A DNA stretch of 33,702 nt from NCBI GenBank assembly GCA_944322395.1, contig CALUPA010000022.1:1-33702 (forward strand), read 5' to 3'. A program made the position numbers and the translations under genes. The stretch is from an uncultured Phocaeicola sp. GTDB taxonomy: Bacteria > Bacteroidota > Bacteroidia > Bacteroidales > Bacteroidaceae. A model generated the notes under the pieces. The model did not search any database. It saw nothing but the letters and a program-made list of their open reading frames with translations, and was not told the origin of the DNA. Shown in pieces: positions 1 to 7,333 of the stretch; positions within the stretch are counted from its first letter, which is position 1; each line of letters begins with the position of its first letter.

Positions 1-345
1 GTTTCTTACGGTGGTGTTCAGGCTGGTTACCTTGAAAAAGGATGCTCTTGGATTACATTGTTCATCGCGATGGCTCCATCACTCGGATTCTTGGGTACTG
101 TAATCGGTATGGTTATGGCGTTCGATAAAATCCAGCAGGCTGGTGATATCTCTCCAACAGTCGTTGCAGGTGGTATGAAAGTGGCTTTGATCACTACAAT
201 CTTCGGTCTTATCGTAGCTATGATTCTTCAGGTATTCTATAACTACATCCTTTCTAAGATTGAAGCTATCACAAGCCAGATGGAAGATTCTTCTATCACA
301 TTGCTTGACATGATTATGAAGTACAACTTGAAATACAAAAAATAA
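1..345 (+). CDS. exbB: ExbB/TolQ/MotA-family proton channel subunit (3' part only)
   Basis: The reading frame is open from base 1, so the start lies upstream of the window and only the last 114 residues are seen. ExbB works with ExbD in the inner membrane, using the proton motive force to drive TonB-dependent outer-membrane transport. The visible part holds the family's conserved segment, with GFLGTVIGMVMAF at about residues 29-41 of the fragment, and a second membrane helix near residues 60-83 (TTIFGLIVAMILQVFY). Two exbD genes follow on the same strand after one small membrane-protein gene, which supports the assignment. A MotA or TolQ role cannot be excluded from the fragment, but the exbD neighbours favour ExbB. 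Confidence 0.9.
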   Translation, partial: VSYGGVQAGYLEKGCSWITLFIAMAPSLGFLGTVIGMVMAFDKIQQAGDISPTVVAGGMKVALITTIFGLIVAMILQVFYNYILSKIEAITSQMEDSSITLLDMIMKYNLKYKK

Positions 346-352
346 TTGAACA

Positions 353-814
353 ATGGCTAAGATATCATATAAAATGTCTTACTACGTATTCTATGTCTGC
401 GTAGCACTTATCTTGGTGGTACTTGGCATGTTCTACGGTGTAGGATATACAAATCCTGTAGGCGAATACAACGAGCCTGCGCATACTGAAACATTGATAT
501 ACTTGATGTATGGAATGTTTGGAGTGGCAGTGGTTATTACATTATTAGGAGCTTTGGCTAAATTTGCCGGTTCGTTAAAAGATAATCCTGCAAGCGCTAT
601 AAAATCTTTGATTGGTTTAATTCTGATTATAGTCCTGTTAGTTGTAACATATAATATCGGTTCAGCAGAACCAATGGTATTAGGTGATGGTACTACATAC
701 AGCGATGTAACAATGCTGAAAGTTACAGATATGTTGATTTTCTCTACTTATATACTTTTCGGTATAGCAGCAGTAGGTACACTTATCAACCTTTCAGGTA
801 TTTTCAAAAGATAA
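353..814 (+). CDS. Four-helix membrane protein in exbB-exbD operon, unknown function
   Basis: This 153-residue protein has four predicted membrane helices, at about residues 9-30, 46-67, 84-103 and 126-147, with short polar links and no catalytic motif that I can see. It starts 7 bases after the exbB stop and is followed by exbD 35 bases later, so it is probably co-transcribed. A conserved small membrane protein between exbB and exbD is, to my knowledge, a Bacteroidetes arrangement. Its role is unknown. An accessory part of the ExbB-ExbD motor is the natural guess from position, but that is inference. Confidence 0.85.
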   Translation: MAKISYKMSYYVFYVCVALILVVLGMFYGVGYTNPVGEYNEPAHTETLIYLMYGMFGVAVVITLLGALAKFAGSLKDNPASAIKSLIGLILIIVLLVVTYNIGSAEPMVLGDGTTYSDVTMLKVTDMLIFSTYILFGIAAVGTLINLSGIFKR

Positions 815-849
815 TATCATTTACAGTTTAATAATTAAGAGTAAGTAAA

Positions 850-1440
850 ATGGCAAGAAAGAAAAGAGACGTTCCTGGAATTAACTCAAGTTCCACAGCG
901 GATATTGCCTTTATGTTGCTTATCTTCTTCCTTATTACAACATCAATGGATACTGACCGTGGTTTGGCTAGACGTTTGCCGCCACCACCAGAAAGCGAAG
1001 AGCAGAAAGATGATATTATTATTAAGGAAAGAAATATTCTTCAGGTTAAAATCAACAAGGATGACAACTTGATGGTTAACGGAGAAGTTAATTTTGATAT
1101 AAGACAACTTAAAGACAAAGCAAAAGAATTCATCTCGAATCCAACAGATGATCCTAATATGCCTGAAAAGCATAAGAAGACTCTTCCATTCTTTGGAGAT
1201 GTAATGATAACTGAAAAGCATGTAATCTCTGTACAGAATGACGTTGGTACAAGTTATGAAGCGTACATTCAGGTTCAGAACGAGCTGGTTGCCGCTTACA
1301 ATGAATTGCGTAATGAATTGGCAAATTCACAATTCGGTAAAGCATTTGCAGAATGTTCTGACGAAGAAAAAGAAGCTATCATTGACTACTATCCACAGAA
1401 GATTTCTGAAGCAGAACCTAAAAAATATGGAGGAAAATAA
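850..1440 (+). CDS. exbD: ExbD/TolR-family biopolymer transport protein (first copy)
   Basis: This is a 196-residue ExbD-type protein. It has a short basic cytoplasmic N-terminus, one membrane helix (about residues 16-33) and a large periplasmic domain. Asp18 in STADIAFMLLIFF lies where family members carry the proton-carrying aspartate. A proline run (LPPPP) follows the helix. The protein is longer than typical ExbD (about 140 residues), with extra charged sequence in its second half. It lies in the exbB operon and ends 2 bases before a second exbD, so the two may form a heteromeric ExbD component, as inferred from context. Confidence 0.92.
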   Translation: MARKKRDVPGINSSSTADIAFMLLIFFLITTSMDTDRGLARRLPPPPESEEQKDDIIIKERNILQVKINKDDNLMVNGEVNFDIRQLKDKAKEFISNPTDDPNMPEKHKKTLPFFGDVMITEKHVISVQNDVGTSYEAYIQVQNELVAAYNELRNELANSQFGKAFAECSDEEKEAIIDYYPQKISEAEPKKYGGK

Positions 1441-1442
1441 TA

Positions 1443-1907
1443 ATGGGAAAATTTAATAAGACCGGAAAGAAAGGTATGCCTGAATTGAATACTTCTTCTT
1501 TGCCTGACCTTATCTTTACCATGTTGTTCTTCTTCATGATTGTAACAACAATGCGTGAAGTTACACTTAAGGTTCAGTTCAAAGTGCCACAGGCTACAGA
1601 ATTGGAAAAGCTTGAAAAGAAGTCATTGGTTTCTTTCATCTACATCGGTAAACCTATGCCAGAGTTCCAAAAGAAGATGGGTACTTCAGATCGTATCCAG
1701 TTGAACGATAAATTCTCTGAATCAAATGAAGTTCAGGATTATATTTATCAGGAACGTGAAAATATGAAAGAAGAGGACAAACCTTTCATGACAGTATCAT
1801 TGAAAGTTGATGCAAAAACTAAAATGGGTATTGTACAGGAAGTAAAACAAGCACTTCGTCAGGCATACGCTTTGAAAATCAACTATTCTGCAACTCAGCG
1901 TCAGTAA
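1443..1907 (+). CDS. exbD: ExbD/TolR-family biopolymer transport protein (second copy)
   Basis: This is the second ExbD-type protein, 154 residues, with a single membrane helix at about residues 20-36 and Asp22 in LPDLIFTMLFFFM as the likely proton-relay residue. The N-terminus is basic (MGKFNKTGKKG) and the C-terminal domain is periplasmic. It follows the first exbD with a 2-base gap, so the genes are translationally close and presumably give a stoichiometric pair. It is the last gene of the operon; a strong palindromic terminator begins 13 bases after the stop. The two copies are clearly diverged, so this is not a recent duplication. Confidence 0.92.
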   Translation: MGKFNKTGKKGMPELNTSSLPDLIFTMLFFFMIVTTMREVTLKVQFKVPQATELEKLEKKSLVSFIYIGKPMPEFQKKMGTSDRIQLNDKFSESNEVQDYIYQERENMKEEDKPFMTVSLKVDAKTKMGIVQEVKQALRQAYALKINYSATQRQ

Positions 1908-1920
1908 TAGTAATTTGATA

Positions 1921-1966
1921 AACATAAAAAAAGAGTTACTCAATTGAGTAACTCTTTTTTTATGTT
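1921..1966. terminator. Bidirectional intrinsic terminator, 46-bp perfect palindrome
   Basis: The sequence is fully self-complementary around position 1943/1944. The core AGAGTTACTC on the left pairs with GAGTAACTCT on the right, flanked by A7 on one side and T7 on the other. It lies between the convergent exbD and GNAT genes and can end transcription from both. Confidence 0.93.
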
Positions 1967-1967
1967 G

Positions 1968-2501
1968 TTAATTTACTGAATAGACCTTACTATATATTTC
2001 AGATTTGATTTTGTCGAAATCATCATCAATTGTTTCACCTCCAGAAAACATAACATACATCGGTATGGGAGTTCCATTGCTTCTGTAAGGAGGCTGCATA
2101 TAAGGTTTCAGGCATAACTTGAAACCATTTCTTTCATAGAAACCAATACGTCTTTTGCTCAATTCATCTTCAGGACGTTCCACTTCAAGGATAATTCTGG
2201 CATCTTTAAAATCTTCAAGCAGAGTCTGCATAATCATTTTTCCATATCCTTTGTTTCTTACATCGTGTGACGTAGCCAAGTGTTCTATGTAGTGAAAACC
2301 ATTAAGCTTCCAGATTGTAATTATCCCTACATACAATTCATCATCCATTATCAGATATGCTGTAAATGAGGGATTATGGTCTGTGTAATGTCTTTGCATT
2401 TCGTCGTCTCTTCTTTCGTCCATAGGAAAAGACTCGTGTAACAGATTCTCGACAAATCCGTATCTTGAATCAGATGTTTTTATTGGTATAAATTTAATCA
2501 T
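1968..2501 (-). CDS. GNAT-family N-acetyltransferase
   Basis: This 177-residue protein has the GNAT fold signature. Residues 74-91 (HLATSHDVRNKGYGKMIM) contain the acetyl-CoA pyrophosphate-binding R/Q-x-x-G-x-G/A motif (Arg82, Gly85, Gly87). It is followed by the usual strand with RIILEVERPEDE and by FYERNGF, typical of the C-terminal half. The substrate cannot be read from sequence. It lies 25 bases downstream of the M64 peptidase gene on the same strand, so they probably share a transcript, although no functional link is evident. The stop codon sits just after the shared terminator. Confidence 0.88.
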   Translation of the reverse strand: MIKFIPIKTSDSRYGFVENLLHESFPMDERRDDEMQRHYTDHNPSFTAYLIMDDELYVGIITIWKLNGFHYIEHLATSHDVRNKGYGKMIMQTLLEDFKDARIILEVERPEDELSKRRIGFYERNGFKLCLKPYMQPPYRSNGTPIPMYVMFSGGETIDDDFDKIKSEIYSKVYSVN

Positions 2502-2526
2502 AAAACTAATGTTATAGCGTTATTAA

Positions 2527-3816
2527 TTATTTAATGTAGAAATCAATCAGACGTTGTAAAGCGCGTTTGCATACTGGGCAGAATTCCTTAGCTTCATTTG
2601 TACGCATTCTGCAGTCAGGTGCTGGTCTATAAATACCTTTCATGCTATATCCTGCTCCCTGGTAAACACCTGTATCTGTACAGGAATCATAATTGTCTTT
2701 AGTGATTTTTGTAGGAACAGAGATACCCTTCTTGTCTATCATGTCTTTCCATTTACTCTCAAAATCAACTAAAGTAGTAATATTCTGTTCCCAAGGTTCC
2801 ACGTCGTACGGGTATAGTGGACTGGGGGTATCTGTATATGCATATTCATCACCAAGTCCACCAAAGCTATGTCCAAATTCATGTACGACAACCGGTTCAA
2901 ACTTATCGTGATGTGCAGTAGTAAGTGTAAATGAGTTATATATACCTCCACCACCATAAGTATCGGTGTTTGCCAGGATAATGATATGTTCATAAGGAAT
3001 GCCTGCCAGTAAGTCATGAATATTGTTGACACTGTTTGTTGTCAGATACCGGTCAGAGTAGAAAGTGTCGAAGTGCGAGCTTACAGCTGTTGATTTCCAT
3101 ATTCCTTCTCTCGGTATACTGACACCGCTTTCTTTTGATTCGCTTGCCACTGCTACAACATTAAAATGTTTCATGTTCTCTTTGAAAGGAGAGTGACTGA
3201 ATATTGCATCACAAGCTTTTTGTGCATCTTTATAGAACATTTCAATGTTACGTTCTGAATATCCTTCCGCCATTATTACAATGTCTATACATTTGTCGGC
3301 AGAACCATTCTCCAGAAGAAATTTGTGTGGCGTTACGTTATTCTCTCCGATTTTTTTTATCAAAATATCATCTGGTTTTACAGTGTGTGAAAAAGATGCT
3401 GATACTTCATGTCTTGAGTTAAAAAGCTCAACCGTTACTATAGTTTCATTTTTAGGAAAAGGCATTAAAAATGTGTTTTCATATCCTTTGCTTAGATGTT
3501 CGGATTCTGTTTCGCCAAGCCATTCCTGAAATAAACTGGAAAACGATGTTGTATAAATAACCATTCCAGACTGTTTGTCCACCATAGTTATCCGTCCGTT
3601 TCCTTTCAGAGGAAGTTTGTCAAGATGGGTTCTTCTACCTGCCCAGCCGTCAAAACTCTTTAGTTCATCCAGAACAACAAACTGATTTTTTTTATTTCCA
3701 GTGAACAAATAGTCAGCTCTAAGTGTTTTATCAATAAAGAACTTATTGAATTCCTGACAATATGTTGAGGGACACATAGTCAATCCTAAAAAAAATGATA
3801 GAAATGTTTTATTCAT
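2527..3816 (-). CDS. M64-family (IgA peptidase-like) secreted metallopeptidase
   Basis: This 429-residue protein has an N-terminal signal peptide (about residues 1-20, hydrophobic, ending near TYC-QE). The N-terminal half (about 21-170) is a beta-rich domain seen in M64 proteins. The peptidase domain follows, with the zinc motif HEFGH at residues 312-316 and the downstream GDEY (322-325) that completes the site. Near the C-terminus DCRMR and FCPVC (401-416) match the conserved Cys-containing tail of the family. The Cys after the signal could be a lipobox, but TYC is weak, so periplasmic, surface or secreted location is open. The family is named for a Clostridium IgA protease; IgA cleavage here is not implied. 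Confidence 0.9.
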   Translation of the reverse strand: MNKTFLSFFLGLTMCPSTYCQEFNKFFIDKTLRADYLFTGNKKNQFVVLDELKSFDGWAGRRTHLDKLPLKGNGRITMVDKQSGMVIYTTSFSSLFQEWLGETESEHLSKGYENTFLMPFPKNETIVTVELFNSRHEVSASFSHTVKPDDILIKKIGENNVTPHKFLLENGSADKCIDIVIMAEGYSERNIEMFYKDAQKACDAIFSHSPFKENMKHFNVVAVASESKESGVSIPREGIWKSTAVSSHFDTFYSDRYLTTNSVNNIHDLLAGIPYEHIIILANTDTYGGGGIYNSFTLTTAHHDKFEPVVVHEFGHSFGGLGDEYAYTDTPSPLYPYDVEPWEQNITTLVDFESKWKDMIDKKGISVPTKITKDNYDSCTDTGVYQGAGYSMKGIYRPAPDCRMRTNEAKEFCPVCKRALQRLIDFYIK

Positions 3817-3870
3817 GATAATTTAGGCCTAATTTTATTTATAATATATAAAAAAATAAAGTATCTGTCA

Positions 3871-3878
3871 CAAAGATA
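3871..3878 (-). promoter_or_regulatory. Bacteroides-type -7 box for the M64/GNAT genes
   Basis: The minus strand reads TATCTTTG, matching TAnnTTTG, 55 bases upstream of the M64 start. No convincing -33 TTTG is seen at the usual spacing, so the call rests on the -7 element and position. Confidence 0.55.
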
Positions 3879-3933
3879 ATTAAATATAAGACAAATATAA
3901 GAACTTTATTATATATAGTTTGAATAAAAATAC

Positions 3934-3941
3934 TACCTTTG
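3934..3941 (+). promoter_or_regulatory. Bacteroides-type -7 box for the Lrp-family gene
   Basis: TACCTTTG matches TAnnTTTG and lies 21 bases before the start codon. It diverges from the M64 promoter in a 146-base, very AT-rich intergenic region where an Lrp-type autoregulatory site would be expected, though I see no clear operator there. Confidence 0.65.
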
Positions 3942-3962
3942 TATAAATTAAAATTATAAGAA

Positions 3963-4445
3963 ATGGGACATCATCAGTTAGATAGTTTGGATGAAAAGAT
4001 TCTGCGTATGATAGCAGAAAATGCGCGTATTCCTTTTTTGGAAGTTGCTAGAGCTTGTAATGTTTCTGGTGCTGCAATACATCAGAGAATTCAGAAACTC
4101 AATTCTCTTGGAATTCTTAAGGGATCTGAATTTATTATTGATCCTGAAAAAATAGGTTATGAGACTTGTGCTTATATAGGTCTGTATTTGAAGGATCCTG
4201 AGCAGTTTGATACAGTAACAGAAGATTTGAAGAAGATACCTGAAGTAGTAGAATGTCATTTCACAACAGGACAGTATGATATGTTCATTAAGATTTATGC
4301 AAAGAACAATCATCACCTTTTAAGTATAATACACGACAAGTTACAGCCATTGGGGCTTTCACGTTCTGAAACAATAATCTCGTTTCACGAAGCAATCAAA
4401 CGCCAGATGCCTATAATTGATCTGGCGAATGATGATGATGAATAA
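3963..4445 (+). CDS. Lrp/AsnC-family transcriptional regulator
   Basis: This 160-residue protein has the Lrp/AsnC layout. An N-terminal winged helix-turn-helix (about residues 8-60, with LDEKILRMIAENARIPFLEVA and VSGAAIHQRIQKL) is followed by a RAM/ligand-binding domain (about 68-150, including GQYDMFIKIYAKN). Members are dimers or octamers that respond to amino acids. The C-terminal tail ends in four acidic residues. The target genes are unknown; the leucine operon 9 kb away is a possible but unproven target. The gene converges on folA with only 3 bases between the stop codons and no hairpin. Confidence 0.92.
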   Translation: MGHHQLDSLDEKILRMIAENARIPFLEVARACNVSGAAIHQRIQKLNSLGILKGSEFIIDPEKIGYETCAYIGLYLKDPEQFDTVTEDLKKIPEVVECHFTTGQYDMFIKIYAKNNHHLLSIIHDKLQPLGLSRSETIISFHEAIKRQMPIIDLANDDDE

Positions 4446-4448
4446 ACT

Positions 4449-4937
4449 TTATTTTATACGATCATAATCACAAAAACTATAGGAGTAGAGATGCTTTTCA
4501 TCCGTTGAATGGCATTCTCTACTTTTTTCTTGCCATACCGCAGGAGATATTTCAGGGAAGAAAGCATCAGCCTCTTTTTCGCAATCATCAATTTCTGTGA
4601 TATATAGGCGGTCTGCTATCGGCATAGCTTCCTTATATAGACTTGCACCACCTATAATAAAAACCTCAATCTCATCTTTGCATGCTTCAAGTGCATCATT
4701 CAGACTATGGAAGCACTCTGCACCTGGGAATGTTACATCCTGGCTGCTCAAGACAATATTTCTTCTGTTTGGCAGAACACCCTTAGGCAGAGACTCGAAA
4801 GTCTTGCGTCCCATGATAATGGTATGACCTGTAGTCAGTGTCTTGAATCTTTTCAGGTCATTCGGAAGCCAATACAGGAGTTCGTTCTTATATCCTATAC
4901 CGTTATTCTTGTTTATAGCTACAATAATCGAAATCAT
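4449..4937 (-). CDS. folA: Dihydrofolate reductase
   Basis: This enzyme reduces dihydrofolate to tetrahydrofolate with NADPH. The 162-residue length is normal. Visible family features are the N-terminal strand and Met20-loop region (ISIIVAINKNNGIGYKN), the catalytic acid Asp27 in WLPNDLKRFK, the NADPH-binding MGRKTFES (42-49), PNRRNIVLS (56-64) and the GG-A-S-L-Y turn at 96-101. The start is 21 bases after the thyA stop on the same strand, forming the common thyA-folA operon in which DHFR regenerates the folate that thymidylate synthase oxidises. No separate promoter was found. Confidence 0.97.
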   Translation of the reverse strand: MISIIVAINKNNGIGYKNELLYWLPNDLKRFKTLTTGHTIIMGRKTFESLPKGVLPNRRNIVLSSQDVTFPGAECFHSLNDALEACKDEIEVFIIGGASLYKEAMPIADRLYITEIDDCEKEADAFFPEISPAVWQEKSRECHSTDEKHLYSYSFCDYDRIK

Positions 4938-4958
4938 AAATACTCTATCAGTTAATAA

Positions 4959-5753
4959 TTATACAGAAACCTTTCCGGCTATGTGTGGCCACGGGTCATA
5001 GTTTTCAAGTTGGAAATCCTCGTATTTGAAGCTGAAGATATCCTTTACGTCCGGATTGATTTTCATCACAGGAAGAGGACGCGGAGTTCTTGTCAGCTGC
5101 AGGTCAACCTGTTCAAGATGATTAAGATATATATGGGCATCTCCCAAAGTATGTATGAAATCGCCAGCTTTAAGTCCTGTCACCTGCGCCATCATCTGGA
5201 GCAGAAGAGCGTACGAAGCTATATTGAACGGCACTCCGAGGAATGTATCCGCACTTCTCTGATACATCTGCAGGCTCAAACGTCCGTCAGCCACGTAGAA
5301 CTGGAAAAACATGTGGCATGGAGGTAGATTCATATTGTCAAGGTCGGCCACATTCCATGCATTCACTATGATACGTCTTGAATCAGGATTATTCTTTATC
5401 ATATCCACAGCTTCCGAAATCTGGTCGATAAACTTGCCGTCGTAAGTAGGCCACGAACGCCACTGATAGCCATATATATGTCCTAAGTTGCCATCCTCGT
5501 CGGCCCATTCATTCCATATTCTTACACCGTTTTCCTGAAGATACTTAACGTTTGTATCACCTTTCAGGAACCAAAGAAGTTCGTGGATGATTGATTTCAG
5601 ATGAAGTTTCTTGGTAGTGACGAGTGGAAAACCATCTTCAAGGTTGAAACGCATCTGATGTCCGAACACGCTGATAGTACCCGTTCCGGTACGGTCGTCT
5701 TTCCTTACGCCCTCAGTCTTTATGCGTTGAAGTAAGTCTAAATATTGCTTCAT
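4959..5753 (-). CDS. thyA: Thymidylate synthase
   Basis: ThyA methylates dUMP to dTMP using methylenetetrahydrofolate and yields dihydrofolate. The protein is 264 residues, the length of E. coli ThyA. The catalytic Cys146 is in [12 protein letters not shown], and [20 protein letters not shown] provides the dUMP-binding Arg and Asn residues. The N-terminal phosphate-binding RTGTGT (21-26) is intact. It is the first gene of the thyA-folA pair. Its 5' leader contains a short tandem repeat immediately before the start codon, and a -7 box lies about 83 bases upstream. Confidence 0.98.
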   Translation of the reverse strand: MKQYLDLLQRIKTEGVRKDDRTGTGTISVFGHQMRFNLEDGFPLVTTKKLHLKSIIHELLWFLKGDTNVKYLQENGVRIWNEWADEDGNLGHIYGYQWRSWPTYDGKFIDQISEAVDMIKNNPDSRRIIVNAWNVADLDNMNLPPCHMFFQFYVADGRLSLQMYQRSADTFLGVPFNIASYALLLQMMAQVTGLKAGDFIHTLGDAHIYLNHLEQVDLQLTRTPRPLPVMKINPDVKDIFSFKYEDFQLENYDPWPHIAGKVSV

Positions 5754-5761
5754 GAATCTTT

Positions 5762-5790
5762 AAGTTTTTAAGTTTTTAAGTTTTTAAGTT
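5762..5790. repeat. Short tandem repeat AAGTTTTT in the thyA leader
   Basis: Three full 8-base AAGTTTTT units followed by a partial one lie directly upstream of thyA. Read along the mRNA they give CTTAAAAA repeats ending about 9 bases before the start codon. A-rich leaders help initiation in Bacteroidetes, and unit number could vary by slippage. Confidence 0.8.
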
Positions 5791-5835
5791 CGTTGGTTTA
5801 TAGGCAAACTTGAAAACTCAACATTTATTTGAGGG

Positions 5836-5843
5836 CAAAGTTA
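5836..5843 (-). promoter_or_regulatory. Bacteroides-type -7 box for thyA-folA
   Basis: The minus strand reads TAACTTTG, a match to TAnnTTTG, in the divergent thyA/rsmF intergenic region. This places the thyA 5' end so that the leader contains the AAGTTTTT repeat. Confidence 0.6.
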
Positions 5844-5866
5844 ATCAAAAACATTATGAAAAACAT

Positions 5867-5874
5867 TACCTTTG
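5867..5874 (+). promoter_or_regulatory. Bacteroides-type -7 box for the rRNA methyltransferase gene
   Basis: TACCTTTG matches TAnnTTTG and lies 25 bases upstream of the ATG at 5900, back to back with the thyA promoter 24 bases away. Confidence 0.65.
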
Positions 5875-5899
5875 CAGATATTAATATATACTGAAGAAT

Positions 5900-7333
5900 A
5901 TGAATTTCCCCGTTTCATTTATATCACGAACAGCAGCCCTGATAGGCGAGGAAAACTGCAATGCTCTCTGCGAGGCGATGCAGAACGATATACCTGTAAG
6001 CATACGAATCAATGGAGAAAAGACCGGACAAACACCAGATGATGCCAAGCTGATACCTTGGACAACAGATGGATATTACCTGTCTGTACGCCCCACTTTC
6101 ACGTTCGACCCACTGTTTCATGCCGGCAGCTATTATGTTCAGGAAGCATCATCCATGTTTCTGGAGAGTGCTTTGCGTCAGTATGTAGAATCACCTGTTA
6201 TAGCTCTTGACTTGTGTGCGGCACCAGGTGGTAAATCTACATTGCTTCGTTCGTCACTCCCCGTAGGAAGTCTGCTTATAGCCAATGAAGTGATGCGAAA
6301 CCGCTCGCAGATACTTGCCGAAAACATAGTGAAATGGGGAAATCCCGAAGTGATAGTAACCAACAATGACCCTTCGGACTTCACACCATTGGAATCACTT
6401 TTTGACTTAATTCTGACAGATGTTCCATGCTCCGGCGAAGGAATGTTCCGCAAAGACGAAGTAGCGGTAGAAGAGTGGAGTCCTGCCAACGTAGGATTAT
6501 GCTGGGAACGTCAACGCAGAATACTCCGAGATATATGGTCTTGCCTGAAACCCGGAGGACTGCTGATTTACAGTACATGTACTTTCAACCGTGAAGAAAA
6601 CGAAGACAATGTAGCATGGATAGCAAGTGAACTTGGAGCAGAGATTCTTCCTGTAGAAACAAAAGAAGAATGGAACATAACAGGCAATCTTGCCGGATAT
6701 GATTTCCCGGTATACCGCTTCCTGCCGCACAGAACCATCGGCGAAGGACTCTTCATGGCTGTTCTTCGCAAAAACGGTGCATCAGACGAAGACTATGACA
6801 TCCTGTCCGACTGCAGTTCAAGAAAGAGTAGTAAGAAAAATAACAGAAAACAGGACAAGAAACAAAATGCCCTGACCGTAACAAACGAAATAAAATCATG
6901 GATATGCAGCGGCGAAGATTTTGAATTCTCCATCGACGGAACTATAGCCATAGCCAAATCGCAAAGATTGAGCAGTCTGGAAAATCTTCTTAAAGACAAG
7001 GGCAACAATATCCGTATACTTCACCGCGGAATCATCCTTGCCGAGAACAAAGGCAAAGACTGGCAGCCACATCATTCGCTAGCCATGAGTACAAGCCTTA
7101 ACAGAGAGAGTTTCCCACAGGCAGAGCTCAGTTATGAACAGGCAATAGCATACCTCAGGAAAGAAGCCGTCACTCTAGATGCTTCAGTTCCTAAAGGATA
7201 TGTACTCGTGACATATCGCGATACACCTTTGGGCTTTGTAAAGAATATAGGAAACCGTGCAAACAATCTTTATCCACAGGAATGGAGAATCCGCAGCGGA
7301 TATATGCCCGACGAGGTCAGAACGGTTTTCTGA
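5900..7333 (+). CDS. rsmF: RsmF/NOL1-NOP2-Sun family rRNA cytosine-C5 methyltransferase
   Basis: This 477-residue enzyme is close in length and layout to RsmF, which makes m5C1407 in 16S rRNA. The SAM-binding motif DLCAAPGGKS is at 104-113. Motif IV DVPCSGEG (174-181, Cys177) and motif VI STCTF (225-229, Cys227, the expected nucleophile) are both present. After a basic, Ser/Lys-rich linker near 310-325 comes a C-terminal PUA-like RNA-binding region (about 330-477, with GYVLVTYRDTPLGFVKNIGNRANNLYP). Exact target specificity is inferred from this two-part architecture. Its 3' end overlaps the convergent topB by 17 bases. Confidence 0.9.
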   Translation: MNFPVSFISRTAALIGEENCNALCEAMQNDIPVSIRINGEKTGQTPDDAKLIPWTTDGYYLSVRPTFTFDPLFHAGSYYVQEASSMFLESALRQYVESPVIALDLCAAPGGKSTLLRSSLPVGSLLIANEVMRNRSQILAENIVKWGNPEVIVTNNDPSDFTPLESLFDLILTDVPCSGEGMFRKDEVAVEEWSPANVGLCWERQRRILRDIWSCLKPGGLLIYSTCTFNREENEDNVAWIASELGAEILPVETKEEWNITGNLAGYDFPVYRFLPHRTIGEGLFMAVLRKNGASDEDYDILSDCSSRKSSKKNNRKQDKKQNALTVTNEIKSWICSGEDFEFSIDGTIAIAKSQRLSSLENLLKDKGNNIRILHRGIILAENKGKDWQPHHSLAMSTSLNRESFPQAELSYEQAIAYLRKEAVTLDASVPKGYVLVTYRDTPLGFVKNIGNRANNLYPQEWRIRSGYMPDEVRTVF

